Part shown: positions 1 through 9,971 of the stretch, one piece after another
How positions within the stretch are numbered: the stretch's first letter is position 1
Layout: each line of letters begins with the position of its first letter
Notes under the pieces: generated by a model
What the model was told of the DNA's origin: nothing
Databases searched by the model: none
Seen by the model: only the letters and a program-made list of their open reading frames with translations
Assembly (NCBI GenBank): GCA_963942565.1
Contig: OZ012685.1
Location: 4,175,711 to 4,239,710 of the forward strand
Source: Maea johnstoni
Taxonomy: Eukaryota; Annelida; Polychaeta; Spionida; Magelonidae
Length of the DNA stretch: 64,000 bases
Direction of reading: 5' to 3'
Position numbers and translations under genes: made by a program

Positions 1-371
1 TGAATGTAAAACATGGACTCTTATAATTTTGTAAAATGTATTTTAAAGATTTTTTGCTGACTCAATATGTTAGTAATTTCATAACAAGGGATTTGGTATC
101 AAGGGAACAGTTATAGTTTCTACATGGGCCTTGAGCCTAAGTGTGATTAATGGTTAAACTATGCAGATCAACATAACTGAAATAGTTAGAAAATCTTGTT
201 TAGGCAGAATCATTGCTGAGTACCAGATAAAAACAAATATTATTTAAAAAATATACAAAATAAACAATTTATAATTTTACCACTTTGTTATTCATAACAG
301 TACGTTCACCTGCATATAACCCCCATATAATTTCAAATTTCGATTATCGTCACTTTTCCTCCATTTTAAGC
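1..371. other. Downstream intron of the channel gene, nothing recognised
   Basis: AT-rich sequence after the RCK1 exon. No RCK1 continuation exon or repeat recognised. Confidence 0.5.
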
Positions 372-552
372 TAAGTAGTGACTAGCAAGTTGTAAGTGGT
401 GGAGGAAACCAGAGTACCCAATAAGAAACACTGCCTAACCTCAAACTGGAAACTTTTCTCTCATGCCCCAGTCGGGATTCGAACCCAGGCAGTGGTTGGA
501 GACAGAGTGCAGTCCAGCATTGACTGACCCCTGACTGACCAATGCAATGGAT
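372..552 (-). mobile_element. tRNA-derived SINE
   Basis: The minus strand carries a perfect pol III B box GGTTCGAATCC (plus-strand 475-485). It is followed by GGGCATGAGAGAAAAGTTTCC-like and CTCTGGTTTCCTCCACCACT-like body sequence shared with the SINEs at 21637 and 49442. The 5' head is weak. Confidence 0.7.
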
Positions 553-573
553 CCCATTTTCAAACACCTCCCT

Positions 574-656
574 ATGGCACATGAGAAGAAAGTTGCCAGC
601 GACTTGGGGTAAGTCAGTGACTTTCCCTAGACCCACCAGTTCCTCCAAAGTCAATC
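574..656 (+). mobile_element. SINE body fragment, inverted relative to 372-552
   Basis: Contains the SINE body motif GAAAGTTGCCAGCGACTTGG and GGTAAGTCAGTGACTTTCCC, then CCACCAGTTCCTCC. No A or B box. It lies head to head with the SINE at 372-552. Confidence 0.55.
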
Positions 657-725
657 ACTGGCTATTCATGACAAAAAGTGATGATAATTGAAATTCTCCA
701 AATGCCAATCAGATTATAGGCCTAC

Positions 726-836
726 CTGTGCATGATGACTATCTCCACGTCCACATCCTCCCTGTCTTTGTGCAGGAAATCACTGATGAAGTTGGACACT
801 GACTCGTAGGTGATGTGACCACACAGGACTATGTGC
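726..836 (-). CDS. slo: BK channel exon: first beta strand and helix of RCK1
   Basis: A 111-bp exon, phase 2 at both ends, acceptor GTTTTAG and donor GTAGGC. It encodes [30 protein letters not shown] and EIVIMH, matching [35 protein letters not shown] of human Slo1. By alignment, the RCK1 Ca2+-site acids D362 and D367, His365 and the Mg2+-site E374 are all kept. This argues for a working Slo1-type divalent sensor rather than the Ca2+-insensitive Slo3 type. The next exon lies beyond 725; nothing resembling it was seen in 1-725. A LINE 3' tail lies about 21 bp upstream of the acceptor. Confidence 0.96.
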
Positions 837-856
837 CTAAAACACAAAGATAAGAA

Positions 857-1180
857 ATGATAATAATAATAGTTAAAAAACAATATTTGATATAATGTCC
901 TTTTCACCTTATATGTTCAAAAGCACATAAAGAATAGTCAGTGGACAGGTGTTAGTTGTCCAAATAGGCAAGTAAACTTCTTGTGAAATAGCATTGTTTT
1001 CAGCTGTGTCTTGAAATTCTGCATACCATCAGCAGCCTTGATGTTGTTGGCGAGCTCATTCCAAAGTCGCGGTGAATAGGCACAGAATGCTCTGTCACCA
1101 AACCTAGTGTGTGGTATCTGTAATAAGTTTTTAGTATTGGATCTTAGAGTATATAGATAGCAAGTTTTGGAACTATTTTA
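857..1180 (-). mobile_element. CR1/L2-like LINE, 3' end
   Basis: Read on the minus strand, about 75 codons are open. They show the typical C-terminus of CR1/L2-type reverse transcriptase ORFs: TRFGDRAFCAYSPRLWNELA, then an FKTQLKTMLFHKKF-like end and a stop. A short 3' UTR follows with CTGTCCACTGAC, then a (TTA)n tail at ~858-870. The element is 5'-truncated. The same 3' UTR recurs at 32080-32267 and 41404-41596. It lies in the same direction as the channel gene and its tail is almost at the RCK1 exon acceptor. Confidence 0.85.
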
Positions 1181-1330
1181 AAGAGAGATATTCATTAGAA
1201 CTCATCCTACAACCCTCCATCAAATATCTTGCAAACTTATAAATAATTAATAAGTAATTTTCAGTTGTAGCATGAATGGTAGACCAGATGATTAGATACT
1301 TTTCAAAAGTCACCCTATGCATAATAAGGT

Positions 1331-1535
1331 TTACCATTTGTGCCTAGGGTTCCCCCAAGGAATTATTGTCTGGATATATGATACTTGCTACAATAACTTG
1401 GTAATTGTTTTCCATATCTATGAGATGTTTTGATTATAACTTAGAAATTGAGAATGATTTTACAAAATATTCGAAGGAAAGTTGTTGTTAAGGTTGTCAG
1501 TCTGCCTTTGGCCAATGTGAGCATTTATGGGTTAA
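1331..1535 (+). mobile_element. Family A MITE (piggyBac-like), first of an abutting chain
   Basis: Left end diverged (TTACCATTTGTGCC), core with AAAATATTCGAAGGAAAG, right end GAGCATTTATGGGTTAA. Its terminal TTAA (1532-1535) is also the first TTAA of the next copy. Family A consensus: TTAACCCATTCATGCC ends, ~230 bp, and a central hairpin with AAATATTTGAAGGAGAG and its complement. Strand '+' here means the end with the TTGTCTGGACCTGTCATAC-type block comes first. Confidence 0.75.
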
Positions 1536-1741
1536 CCCACTTATGCTCAGAGATCTCCTTAAAAAGGGTTGTCTGGGCCTATTGTACTTTTGAAGATAAA
1601 AAAATACATTTGAAGGAGAGTTATGGGTTTGGTTCTGAACAGCATTTCTCCATCAAATGGTTTCTGAAAACTACTCTGGTCAATAAGATATTTGTAAAAG
1701 AGTGAAGGTGCTTTAGGGTGCCATGGGCATGAATGGGTTAA
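1532..1741 (+). mobile_element. Family A MITE, second in chain
   Basis: TTAACCCACTTATGCTCAG at the left, TTGAAGGAGAGTTATGG in the core, GGCATGAATGGGTTAA at the right. It shares its TTAA with neighbours on both sides. Confidence 0.85.
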
Positions 1742-1951
1742 CCCTTATGCTGCTGGTTGCTATTTTTACAATACAAAAAGATGCAAAAAAAAGCAGGAAA
1801 ATGACTGAAACCCTGGCATGTGGGTACTCATCTGAGAGTACTCTGCGAGAGCTATCTGATGAATACCAACATGACAAGGTTAAGATGATTTTCATTACTT
1901 TTTGCTTTTTTGTGCATTAGAAGAAAGTAACCTCAGCAGCAGAAGGGTTAA
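1738..1951 (+). mobile_element. Family B MITE (piggyBac-like), third in chain
   Basis: 214 bp with ends TTAACCCTTATGCTGCTGG and CCTCAGCAGCAGAAGGGTTAA-like (16+ bp inverted). Interior landmarks are ATGACTGAAACCCTGGCATG, GGGTACTCATCTGAGAGTAC and GAGAGCTATCTGATGAATAC. These define family B in this window. Confidence 0.8.
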
Positions 1952-2425
1952 GAGCATGTAGAGTCTTTCAACCCTCCATTACCTACCACCCAGCTACTCT
2001 CTCCTCCCGCACAGGTGCTGAATGGCTCACCTTTGACTGTGAGGCACTCTCTAGAGAAATCAAGTCACTCTTACAGCCAGTATATGATGGGGGTTCTATA
2101 GAGACTGGGCACATAGCTACCGTCTCATCTCTCCTAAGAGCATAATTGAATGTCACGCAGAGATCGTAACTCGGAGGTTTAGGAGAAAGTCATGCGGATA
2201 GTGTCACCCCAGGGTGCAATAACATACAACATACAAGAGACTTTAACAAAGACATTTTTAGATATTTCCTAAGTTGTTCTCAAACGTTTCCTAGTCCAGA
2301 TGTCACTTGTCAAGGGGATCTGTGGAATGAATGTTTTAAGCTAAATACAGCCTTTGTGTTCACTCACCGCTTCAACAGGCACTTTTTTCACATATATTGA
2401 TTACATATATTAATTGATGACTATC

Positions 2426-2654
2426 TTAACCAATCCATGCCTAACAGTTCCTCTAGAAATTGCCATCAGGATTATGATACTTTTTATAATAACTTTGGAA
2501 TGAATACCTATTATAAAAGATATTTGAAGGAATGTTGTTGATAGTGTTTTGAATAACATTTCTTCTTCAAATATTTTCTCAATTTTGCTTTAACAGGCAG
2601 GTTTTCATCAAAATTGCCAGGTTGTTTAAGCCCCTGTGAGCATTAATGGGTTAT
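2426..2654 (+). mobile_element. Family A MITE
   Basis: Left end TTAACCAATCCATGCC, core AAAGATATTTGAAGGAATG and CTTCTTCAAATATTTTC, right end GAGCATTAATGGGTTAT with the last TTAA base mutated. Confidence 0.8.
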
Positions 2655-2684
2655 GCAAGTGGGTGGGTGGCCAAATAGAGATCT

Positions 2685-3016
2685 AGGAAATATTATAGTT
2701 ACCAATAAATGACATTCACCTAATCAGTAAGAATTATAGTGGCACCATTCTTTATAATAGAGGACATATTCATCACCCAAATCAAGTCAAGACCGCAGAT
2801 ATTAGTCATAACAATCTACTGAGATGGCATAAGCAGCGCAATAGAACGCTAGGAAATATTATAGTTACCATTAAATCACATTCACCCCATCAGTAAGAAT
2901 TATAGTAGTACCATTCTTTATAACATAGGACATATTCATCCCCCAAATCAAGTCAAGATTGCAGATTTTTGTCATAACCATCTATTGATATGGCATAAGC
3001 AGCACAATAAAATACT
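2685..3016. repeat. 166-bp tandem duplication
   Basis: AGGAAATATTATAGTTACCA starts at 2685 and 2851. The units share CAGTAAGAATTATAGT and GGCATAAGCAGC and are about 90% alike by eye. Confidence 0.9.
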
Positions 3017-3384
3017 GTGGTCAAATGCTGTAGGGCATCATAAATCCAATGAGTTCTGACATGTAATACTGATATATAAATAAAAAATCTCACGCTGCAA
3101 AGGAGGCAGCCTCTGCATAATGGATTGCATAACATGTCGTTCCTTACCATTTGTCAGATATGACAAAATCAATTTTTATTACAAGCCCACGACAATGAAC
3201 ATAACAGTATTTCAAAATGCTATGGCATCCCGGGAAGAATCAGTTCCTCAGTTCCTCTCCTGCATAGTAAAAGCAATCCATATATAACAAAATAATGCCT
3301 ACAACCAATACGAGTGAGGACGTTTTTAAGATTTATACTACAAACCCAAGGATCTGCATATGCAATGCTATATGTCACAATATG

Positions 3385-3387
<3 letters not shown>

Positions 3388-3434
<47 letters not shown>
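3388..3434. repeat. (TA)n
   Basis: Simple repeat just downstream of the S6 exon donor. Confidence 0.95.
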
Positions 3435-3435
<1 letters not shown>

Positions 3436-3460
3436 TGTTCCTATGACAATTAATTCTTAC

Positions 3461-3552
3461 CTTTTTCCGTGTTCTTTTTTGTATGATCCCCCATATTTTT
3501 GTCTACTTCCCAGAATCTCAGCGATCTCAGGGATATAGCTGGCAAATAAACC
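3461..3552 (-). CDS. slo: BK channel exon: end of S6 and S6-RCK1 linker
   Basis: A 92-bp exon, phase 0 at its start and ending two bases into an Arg codon. Acceptor CTGTAG, donor GTAAGA. It encodes [18 protein letters not shown] then [12 protein letters not shown]. The inner-mouth acidic pair matching human E321 and E324 is kept (PEIAE), as is the KYGG linker that couples the gate to the Ca2+ sensor. The KKEHGKR segment is like the protostome form (KREHGKR in Drosophila) rather than the vertebrate SAVSGRK form. The position of human A313 is Gly. A (TA)n tract begins about 25 bp into the intron downstream of the donor. Confidence 0.95.
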
Positions 3553-3617
3553 CTACAGGAGAGAAAGATTTTCACTAGCATATTCATTACATTCATATAC
3601 GTATATATATACATGCG

Positions 3618-3624
3618 TGTGTGG

Positions 3625-3686
<62 letters not shown>
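3618..3686. repeat. (GT)n
   Basis: Simple repeat between the pore and S6 exons. The cysteine/valine frame over it is a shadow. Confidence 0.95.
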
Positions 3687-3687
<1 letters not shown>

Positions 3688-4017
3688 GGTCTGTGTGTGC
3701 ATCTGTTTTGCTAGGAATGACACTTGAAAAATATATTCATAGACTGCAAGCTATTCTTTTACAGGTAATAAATCAAAACTCAGCTTGGAATTGTTTCATG
3801 TTTCTGTGGATGCAAATTATTCATTGCTATATGAATCCTCACATTAGCCATACTCCATTTTTGAGAACGAGTTAATTCTACTTAGAGATTATCTCATCAA
3901 ATCTTATATGTATGTGTGTGTAGTACGTATATGTATGAACAAACACATATAAACATATAAATGTATATAATCACACTTTCAAAAGTTCTAGGAAAACAAA
4001 ATTATGAATGAACTTAC

Positions 4018-4188
4018 CAAGCCAAACAGGATAAGAAAGATGTTAAAAAATTTCCCCATGACAGTATGACAGTTGACGTCTCCATATCCAACGGTGGAGA
4101 TTGTGACCATAGTGAAATATACACATTGCCAGTAAGACAACTCTTGGTGGTTTTTAAAGTCGTAGAAAAAGTCACCAGAATTTTCAAC
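4018..4188 (-). CDS. slo: BK channel exon: pore loop, selectivity filter and start of S6
   Basis: A 171-bp, 57-codon exon, phase 0 at both ends, with acceptor TTTTCAG and donor GTAAGT. It encodes VENSGD, a turret, the pore helix and the K+ filter motif TVGYGD, then S6 up to LILFGL. The filter is intact, so K+ selectivity is expected. Several positions differ from ordinary BK channels. The residue two after the GYGD Asp is Asn (GYGDVN) where human Slo1 has Tyr294, the main external TEA contact. The pore helix has WQC for WEC. The first Gly of the S6 GG hinge (human G310) is Phe. Turret residues FFYDFKNHQ are unlike the usual PWENFQN. These differences suggest altered blocker binding and gating, by inference only. 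Confidence 0.96.
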
Positions 4189-4258
4189 CTGAAAAATAGA
4201 ATAAATAAAATAAAATATAATCTGTTTCTTTATTTGGATAAGTTATTCACATAATGGC

Positions 4259-4261
<3 letters not shown>

Positions 4262-4352
<91 letters not shown>
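4262..4352. repeat. (CT)45
   Basis: Simple repeat 74 bp upstream of the pore exon acceptor. On the gene strand it is (GA)n, so it is not the pyrimidine tract. Confidence 0.95.
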
Positions 4353-4353
<1 letters not shown>

Positions 4354-4741
4354 AGAAAGTTGATCTAAACCCTAGGTACTCTACACTACTAGATAGTTTC
4401 CTACAGGATTAACAACTGGCTATCCTAGAAACCATAGGTGACAATATAAAAATTCCAAATCCTATTATGAACCTATGCAATCATAATGTCATTAACTTTC
4501 AGCCCAATAGGTGTCAGCACTGGTAGTTTCTTGTGCAGCGTGGTATATTTATCTTATCTATCATCTATAAATATAACAATTTCTGCTTTAATTCACCTAC
4601 ATGGGCAGTTAGGTCTAGAATTTCAATCCATTTATTTTCCTTAATCCTATTGCTATGGCACATTACCAGATACATTAGCATTGCCTTGATACCCGTAAAC
4701 CTAACAGTAATACTGCATTTAGTGTGAAACAGATCCCAGAA

Positions 4742-4941
4742 TTAACCCTTGTGCTGCTGGTGGCTGATTTGGCCAATACAGAATGATGCAAAAAACCTAA
4801 AAAAAATGACTGAAACCCTCATCTGAGAGTACTCAGGGAGAGCTATCTAGTGAGTACCATCATGACAAGGTTTCAATATTTTTCATAAATTTTGCGTCTT
4901 TGTGATTTGGACGAAAGTAGCCTCAGCAACGGAAGGGTTAA
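4742..4941 (+). mobile_element. Family B MITE in the pore-proximal intron
   Basis: 200 bp between TTAACCCTTGTGCTGCTGG and AGCAACGGAAGGGTTAA. It shares ATGACTGAAACCCTCATCTG and GAGAGCTATCTAGTGAGTAC with the copy at 1738. It ends 39 bp from the donor site of the S4-S5 exon. Confidence 0.85.
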
Positions 4942-4980
4942 GCCTAACATTGCACATAGGATGGGTAGTTAACTACTTAC

Positions 4981-5132
4981 CAGGTGAATGAAGCCAGCTG
5001 CCGTCAGCCAAAAACTGATGCCAACACACAGAAGCTGACATAGTTTGATACTGGTGCTCGTCTTTAAAATATTTAAATATTGCAAAACATCTGGTATGGA
5101 CATCAACCGCAGGGCCCTGGTGAATCTGAGGC
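4981..5132 (-). CDS. slo: BK channel exon: S4 voltage sensor, S4-S5 linker and S5
   Basis: A 152-bp exon with acceptor TTTCTAG and donor GTAAGT; it opens with the last two bases of a split Gly codon. S4 reads [11 protein letters not shown] and keeps the three arginines equivalent to human R207, R210 and R213. The S4-S5 linker and S5 read [17 protein letters not shown] and [10 protein letters not shown], nearly the same as human Slo1. This part senses membrane voltage and pulls on the pore. The donor side sits only 39 bp from a family B MITE (4742-4941). Confidence 0.96.
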
Positions 5133-5385
5133 CTAGAAAGAGCAACAGGTGGTCAATAGTGAGGTAGATTTCCCTTTAGAATATGTTATAACGGAGTGTG
5201 TATTACCAGATTTTAAAAAGTTAATGTTGGAAAACAGGCCTGAAGTCAATTGAGATGCACCGGGGATTGCTTGCAAAGTGAATTCAAGCTAATTTCAGTG
5301 AGAAATAATAGGGCTCTTTGTTGTCTTTTCATTTTTGCTTTGATTAAGAAATACACTTATGTAAGAGGGTAAAGTGAACTAAACG

Positions 5386-5440
5386 TTAACCTATTCATAC
5401 TCAGTGCCTATTGCTGTCCTAACTCAGATAAATATTTGAT
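5386..5440. mobile_element. Possible family A MITE fragment
   Basis: TTAACCTATTCATACTCAG followed by a short AAATATTTGATGGAAG stretch. It is probably a broken copy and the right end was not found. Confidence 0.4.
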
Positions 5441-5526
5441 GGAAGTGAATTCATGTGCATCCTCAAGCAGTTGTAAAGTTATGATCATTGAACAGAAATA
5501 GCTACCAAATTAAACGCTTTCATAAA

Positions 5527-6212
5527 TAGGGCTGCATACCGCTAAGGGTGAAGCGGTACGGTACCATAACCGGTACCAACGAAACGATACGGTATTTTAA
5601 CGGTACTGCTATCGGTATCTAGAAGTCTTGAACTATGCTAAGTACGCACTTAGCCTAGTTCCCGACATACATAGACAACATATCAATATCTGCCAAGCAT
5701 GCTGATAACATCACATGAAAAGTTGTAGTATATTATGTACTTACATACAGGTGCTGGCCGAACTTGTTTACTCTGAAGACACGCTATATATAGCGAAGCG
5801 AGCACGACATCGCTGCTGCCATCAGTGCTTATTGTGATTGCTATCCCCACCGCGTAGTGGCGCTGTAGAAGCAGTGCAGCGCCACTACGCGGTGGCGATA
5901 ACAATCACAATGAACACCGTGCACATGGCAGTAGCGACACACGGCACTCGCCTCGCTATATAGTGTGCCTTCAAAGTAAACAAGTTCGGCCGGCACCTGT
6001 ATGTAAGTACATAATATACTATCAACATACCCAACAGAGATTGATATGCTATCTATGTATGTCAAGCACTTTAAAGCCAAGTGCCTCCATTGGTTGTGTT
6101 GTTTTGCAAAATACCGATAAGCATACCGTTAAAATCTGAAACGGTATTTACCGGTATTTTGCGAAGCGGTATTCGGTACGGTGCTGGTACCGGGTACCGG
6201 TGTACAGCCCTA
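5527..6212. mobile_element. hAT-like foldback element with perfect 8-bp target duplication
   Basis: 686 bp with ends TAGGGCTGCATACCG and CGGTGTACAGCCCTA, flanked by TTCATAAA at 5519-5526 and 6213-6220. Most of the element is one large palindrome. Its arms (~5663-5865 and ~5876-6060) share CTTACATACAGGTGCTGGCC and AACTTGTTTACT, meeting at GCGCCACTACGCGG near 5875. Terminal parts are rich in GGTACCGG-type motifs. No transposase reading frame is present, so it is non-autonomous. An 8-bp duplication and TAGGG ends fit the hAT superfamily. Confidence 0.88.
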
Positions 6213-6452
6213 TTCATAAAAGGGCTAGTTCTAACATTTTCTTTTTCAAATAACTTTCATAACATCTGGGCACCTTGGAAAATGATTGTGTCAAAATTTG
6301 AGTAACCTAAAATTAGACCATTTAATTTATCTTTTGATTTTTAAAAATGGATACCTATAAGATGATTGGTTTATACCCACGTTGAAAACCATTAAGCTCT
6401 ATGATAAAAACAATGAGGAATTGAATTCCAACAGAGTATTGTTTTCACCTAC

Positions 6453-6564
6453 CTAGCCAGTTCCTGTCCAAGTAGATAGCTACAAATGATGGTGGGATGG
6501 TGAAATAATCCACAAATGAATACACTTCCACTAAAAACCATAGCTTGTCTGCAGCAGCTACAAA
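6453..6564 (-). CDS. slo: BK channel exon: end of S2, S3 and S3-S4
   Basis: A 112-bp exon, phase 0 at its start and phase 1 at its end. Acceptor TTTCAG lies just right of 6564 and donor GTAGGT just left of 6453. It encodes [20 protein letters not shown] then FTIPPSFV and YLDRNWLG, close to Drosophila Slo (FIAASDKLWFMLEMYSFVDY) and human Slo1 ([20 protein letters not shown]). The acidic and aromatic S3 positions of the voltage sensor are kept. The preceding exon should end in the S2 segment with an Arg codon; I searched for it by eye on the minus strand and did not find it. The final G is the first base of the Gly codon completed by the next exon at 4981-5132. Confidence 0.95.
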
Positions 6565-6786
6565 CTGAAAGACAAGAGAAGAAAATAATTAATAAAATCT
6601 GTACAGCAAGGGACAATGGTATTTGGCAAGTACAATATAGACTAATGACAAATAGCATGGGAAAATGAATGTTTAAATGATAAAATAATCAAAAATCTAC
6701 GAAATGTAAATGGTAAATATTTGGCAAGTACAGTGTAGACTAGTGATAATGACAAACATCATGAAATGTATAACCATAAGCTATGT

Positions 6787-7505
6787 ATAGCACCAAAGGG
6801 GCATCCCCCATTTGGCCAAGTAGAGTGGTCTAGCACATTGCTTGCACCAAAGGGACATTTCCAATGGGCCAAGTAGAGCGGTCTAGCACATTGCTTGCAC
6901 CAAAGGGACATTTTCAATGGGCCAAATAGAGAGGTTTAGCACCGAAGGGGCATCCTACATAGGCAAAGTAGAGTGGTCTAGCACATTGCTCACACCCAAG
7001 AGGCAGAACATTACTCACACAAAAGCCAAGAAGTTGTCTAGCACATTGCCTGTACATACTGCTCATACAAAAGAGGCATATCCCCTGCGGCAAACAGAGC
7101 TGCATAGCACATCACAAATAGTGGTCTAGCACATTGCTCGCACCAAAGGGACATCCCTATGGGCCAAGTAGAGTGGTCTAGCACATTGCTCGCACCAAAG
7201 GGACATCCCTATGGGCCAAGTAGAGTGGTCTAGCACATTGCTCACACAAAAGGGACATCCCTATGGGCCAAGTAGAGTGGTCTAGCACATTGCTCACACA
7301 AAAGGGACATCCCTATGGGCCAAGTAGAGTGGTCTAGCACATTGCTCACACAAAAGGGGCATCCTTATGGGCCAGGTAGAGTGGTCTAGCACATTGCTCA
7401 CACAAAAGGGGCATCCTTATGGGCCAAGTAGAGTGGTCTAGCACATTGCTCACACAAAAGGGGCATCCCCCATGGGCCAAGTAGAGCAATCTAGCACATT
7501 GCTCG
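6787..7505. repeat. ~52-bp minisatellite, about 13 copies
   Basis: Units read GGGCCAAGTAGAGTGGTCTA, GCACATTGCTCACACAAAAG and GGGCATCCCTAT. Copies at 7140-7500 are very similar and those at 6787-7130 more varied. It begins about 220 bp upstream of the S2/S3 exon acceptor. Frames crossing it on both strands are repeat shadows. Confidence 0.92.
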
Positions 7506-7744
7506 CTAATTGTTCACAGAGTCTAACCATTACACATGGTCCTAATCCAAACTCCTGCTCTAGACATATGAAAGATTGGTACAGGATTAGTTGGAGAATT
7601 CCTCCACCACTAAATACTGGCTGGTCATGATTTAGCCTTAATATGGCTATATGATAGTGACAGTTATAACAAAAGTTTCATCGTTTGATTGAATTAAAAA
7701 ATTGCTTAAGACAAGTGGTACAGATACTGCAGTGTGATATAGAG

Positions 7745-8245
7745 GTTCCATCACGAGTGGATGGAAAGAGGAGGAATCTAGCACGAGTGAGTGATTTTGT
7801 GTCTTGGGACGAGGCTTGCCGAGTCCCAAGACACAAAATCACTCACGAGTGCAAGATTCCTCCTCTTTCCATCCACGAGTGATACAACCTGTTTCTCCCA
7901 CGATAAAAAGGAGAAATTTACACGTTTTACCGTGAAGTTAGCTAGCTAAACTAGGTCAGCCAAAGGTCACCCGCGCACTAGTTCAACAATGGTAATACGC
8001 GTTTGTTGTGACGTGCACCGTTTGTTTCCCCAGAAACTGGCGCCAGATCACGTACGTGACGCTTGTTCAAATCCACGCGCGCTATTGTTGGGTCTACCTT
8101 TGACCCAGCAGCAGTGACCCATTGATTGAAATTGAGGGATCTGATTGGACAATTACACCAGTTTGACCTTTAACCCCATTGAAGAACACCCATTGAGGAC
8201 GACTAATCCTTAACTGTAAAACACACCTCAGAGTGGGAGAAATAT
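7745..8245. mobile_element. CpG-rich element with a ~68-bp-stem hairpin
   Basis: 7748-7815 and 7823-7890 are near-perfect inverted repeats (CACGAGTGGATGGAAAGAGG, AATCTAGCACGAGTGAGTG, GTGTCTTGGGAC). A CpG-rich tract follows (~7930-8110), and TTTCTCCCAC at ~7891 recurs inverted as GTGGGAGAAA at ~8236. Probably a non-autonomous transposon; exact ends and family unknown. Confidence 0.6.
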
Positions 8246-9190
8246 AATGCACACATTAGAACAAACAAGTATTCAAATGCCACATATTGTAGGGTTCTAA
8301 TCATTTGCTTCATTAGATCAAGATTAATTATACATGATCAAGTATAATCAATAGCTAGGCTATATAGTTTGTGATTAAAAATCTTCAGTATTCATATTTT
8401 AGAATAATATAAACTTTTTAAAAATATCTTTTACTCAACTATTACAGATACATATAGCGTTTTCAAAACTGCAGAAAGCTTCACAGCTCTATCTTTTCTA
8501 TCTATTCTTATTTGTTAAAAGATATGCTTTGATTTGGCATAGGACAGATCGAATAACCGAGCAGAGGAATATCATTATTGAAAGGAATATCAACTAATGC
8601 TAAGGACATGGTCTAGAGTAAGGTTAGTCAAGGTATCAATGATTTACTGGCCTTCCAGGACAAATATCAATGATTAATTGGAGCGGACAGTTTGATTGAT
8701 TTAAGACAAATATTGCACATAAAATATTTAACATTTCCAATTGCATGAACACAGCGCACATAAAATATTCACTACCTCGATTACACAGATGACTTGAAAT
8801 ATTGATTGTACCCTTTTGCACATATACCGAGTAATTATATCATGGATATTGCATCATCTCTAAGGTAACATTAATCTTAATACATAATGTACATGGTAAC
8901 GCAGTAACAAGTTCATTTTAAGGTAATATTCATAATAGATATGCAGCAGGCATACCCTGGCAATGTTTTTTTTATAATTCACACTGAATAATGTCTGTTG
9001 TCAGGCTATAGAGAAAATACAACACAGTAAGAGTTTTGCCATTATTGGATTTGAGGGATGAAATCAATGAGACATAATGACTTGATAAGCAAAAAATCAG
9101 CGTTTTCTTACATTCATACATTCAATTATACATTGTTTAAGTTGAATGAAAGATAAAGTTATGGTTTCTGTAATTTTCTGTATGTATGTA
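8246..9190. other. Intron sequence, nothing recognised
   Basis: AT-rich, no exon or known repeat seen. 8640-8700 has ATCAATGATT repeated twice. Confidence 0.5.
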
Positions 9191-9341
<151 letters not shown>

Positions 9342-9385
9342 CAGTTTGCTTTCAGGTAAATGAAATCAATAAAAAAAATCATATC

Positions 9386-9440
9386 AAACATGTTATAACA
9401 TGTTATGACATGTTCAAACATGTTATAACACAATAACATG
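9386..9440. repeat. Short AACATGTTAT-type tandem repeat
   Basis: Repeated AACATGTTATAACATGTTAT-like units beside the (TA)n tract. Confidence 0.7.
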
Positions 9441-9750
9441 GGAAAAATTGTGTCAAAATAGATGGTGATCATGGTATTTTAATATGAGATTTCATGACAA
9501 CAAACATGTTACAACATTTTAAATCATGATAACATGGTTTTCACTTGACCATGGATGATATAAAATGGTGAACAGCCTTATATCCAGTTGCGGGTTTTGG
9601 ATCCAGGAATACCATTCAAACGACTAGACAGTATCCATGTTTAATTATTTTATTTTTACATTCATACTTTATCTTCTGATTACTAATTCTATCTCTCCAA
9701 AATATGCTTTTGTCAATGACTAATAATCAGGCAACCCCAGGACACATGGG

Positions 9751-9971
9751 TTAACCTATTCATGCTCACAGCAGCCTAAAAAGACCTGACAATTTTGCTT
9801 ATATCTCTCCTATTTCCAAAAATACCTGAAGGAGAAATATAGATAAGACCCCAGCCAGTACAACCCTCAGTGAAATATTTTGTGAATTTATGCTTCATTC
9901 CTTAGATATTTTAGCAGTATTACAGCTGCAGACAACATTATCAAGGAGCAGTCTAGGCATGAATGTCATTG
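9751..9971 (-). mobile_element. Family A MITE
   Basis: TTAACCTATTCATGCTCACA then GCAGCC and CCTGACAATTTTG at the left, ACCTGAAGGAGAAAT in the core, AGTCTAGGCATGAATG at the right; the closing GGGTTAA is lost. Confidence 0.75.
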
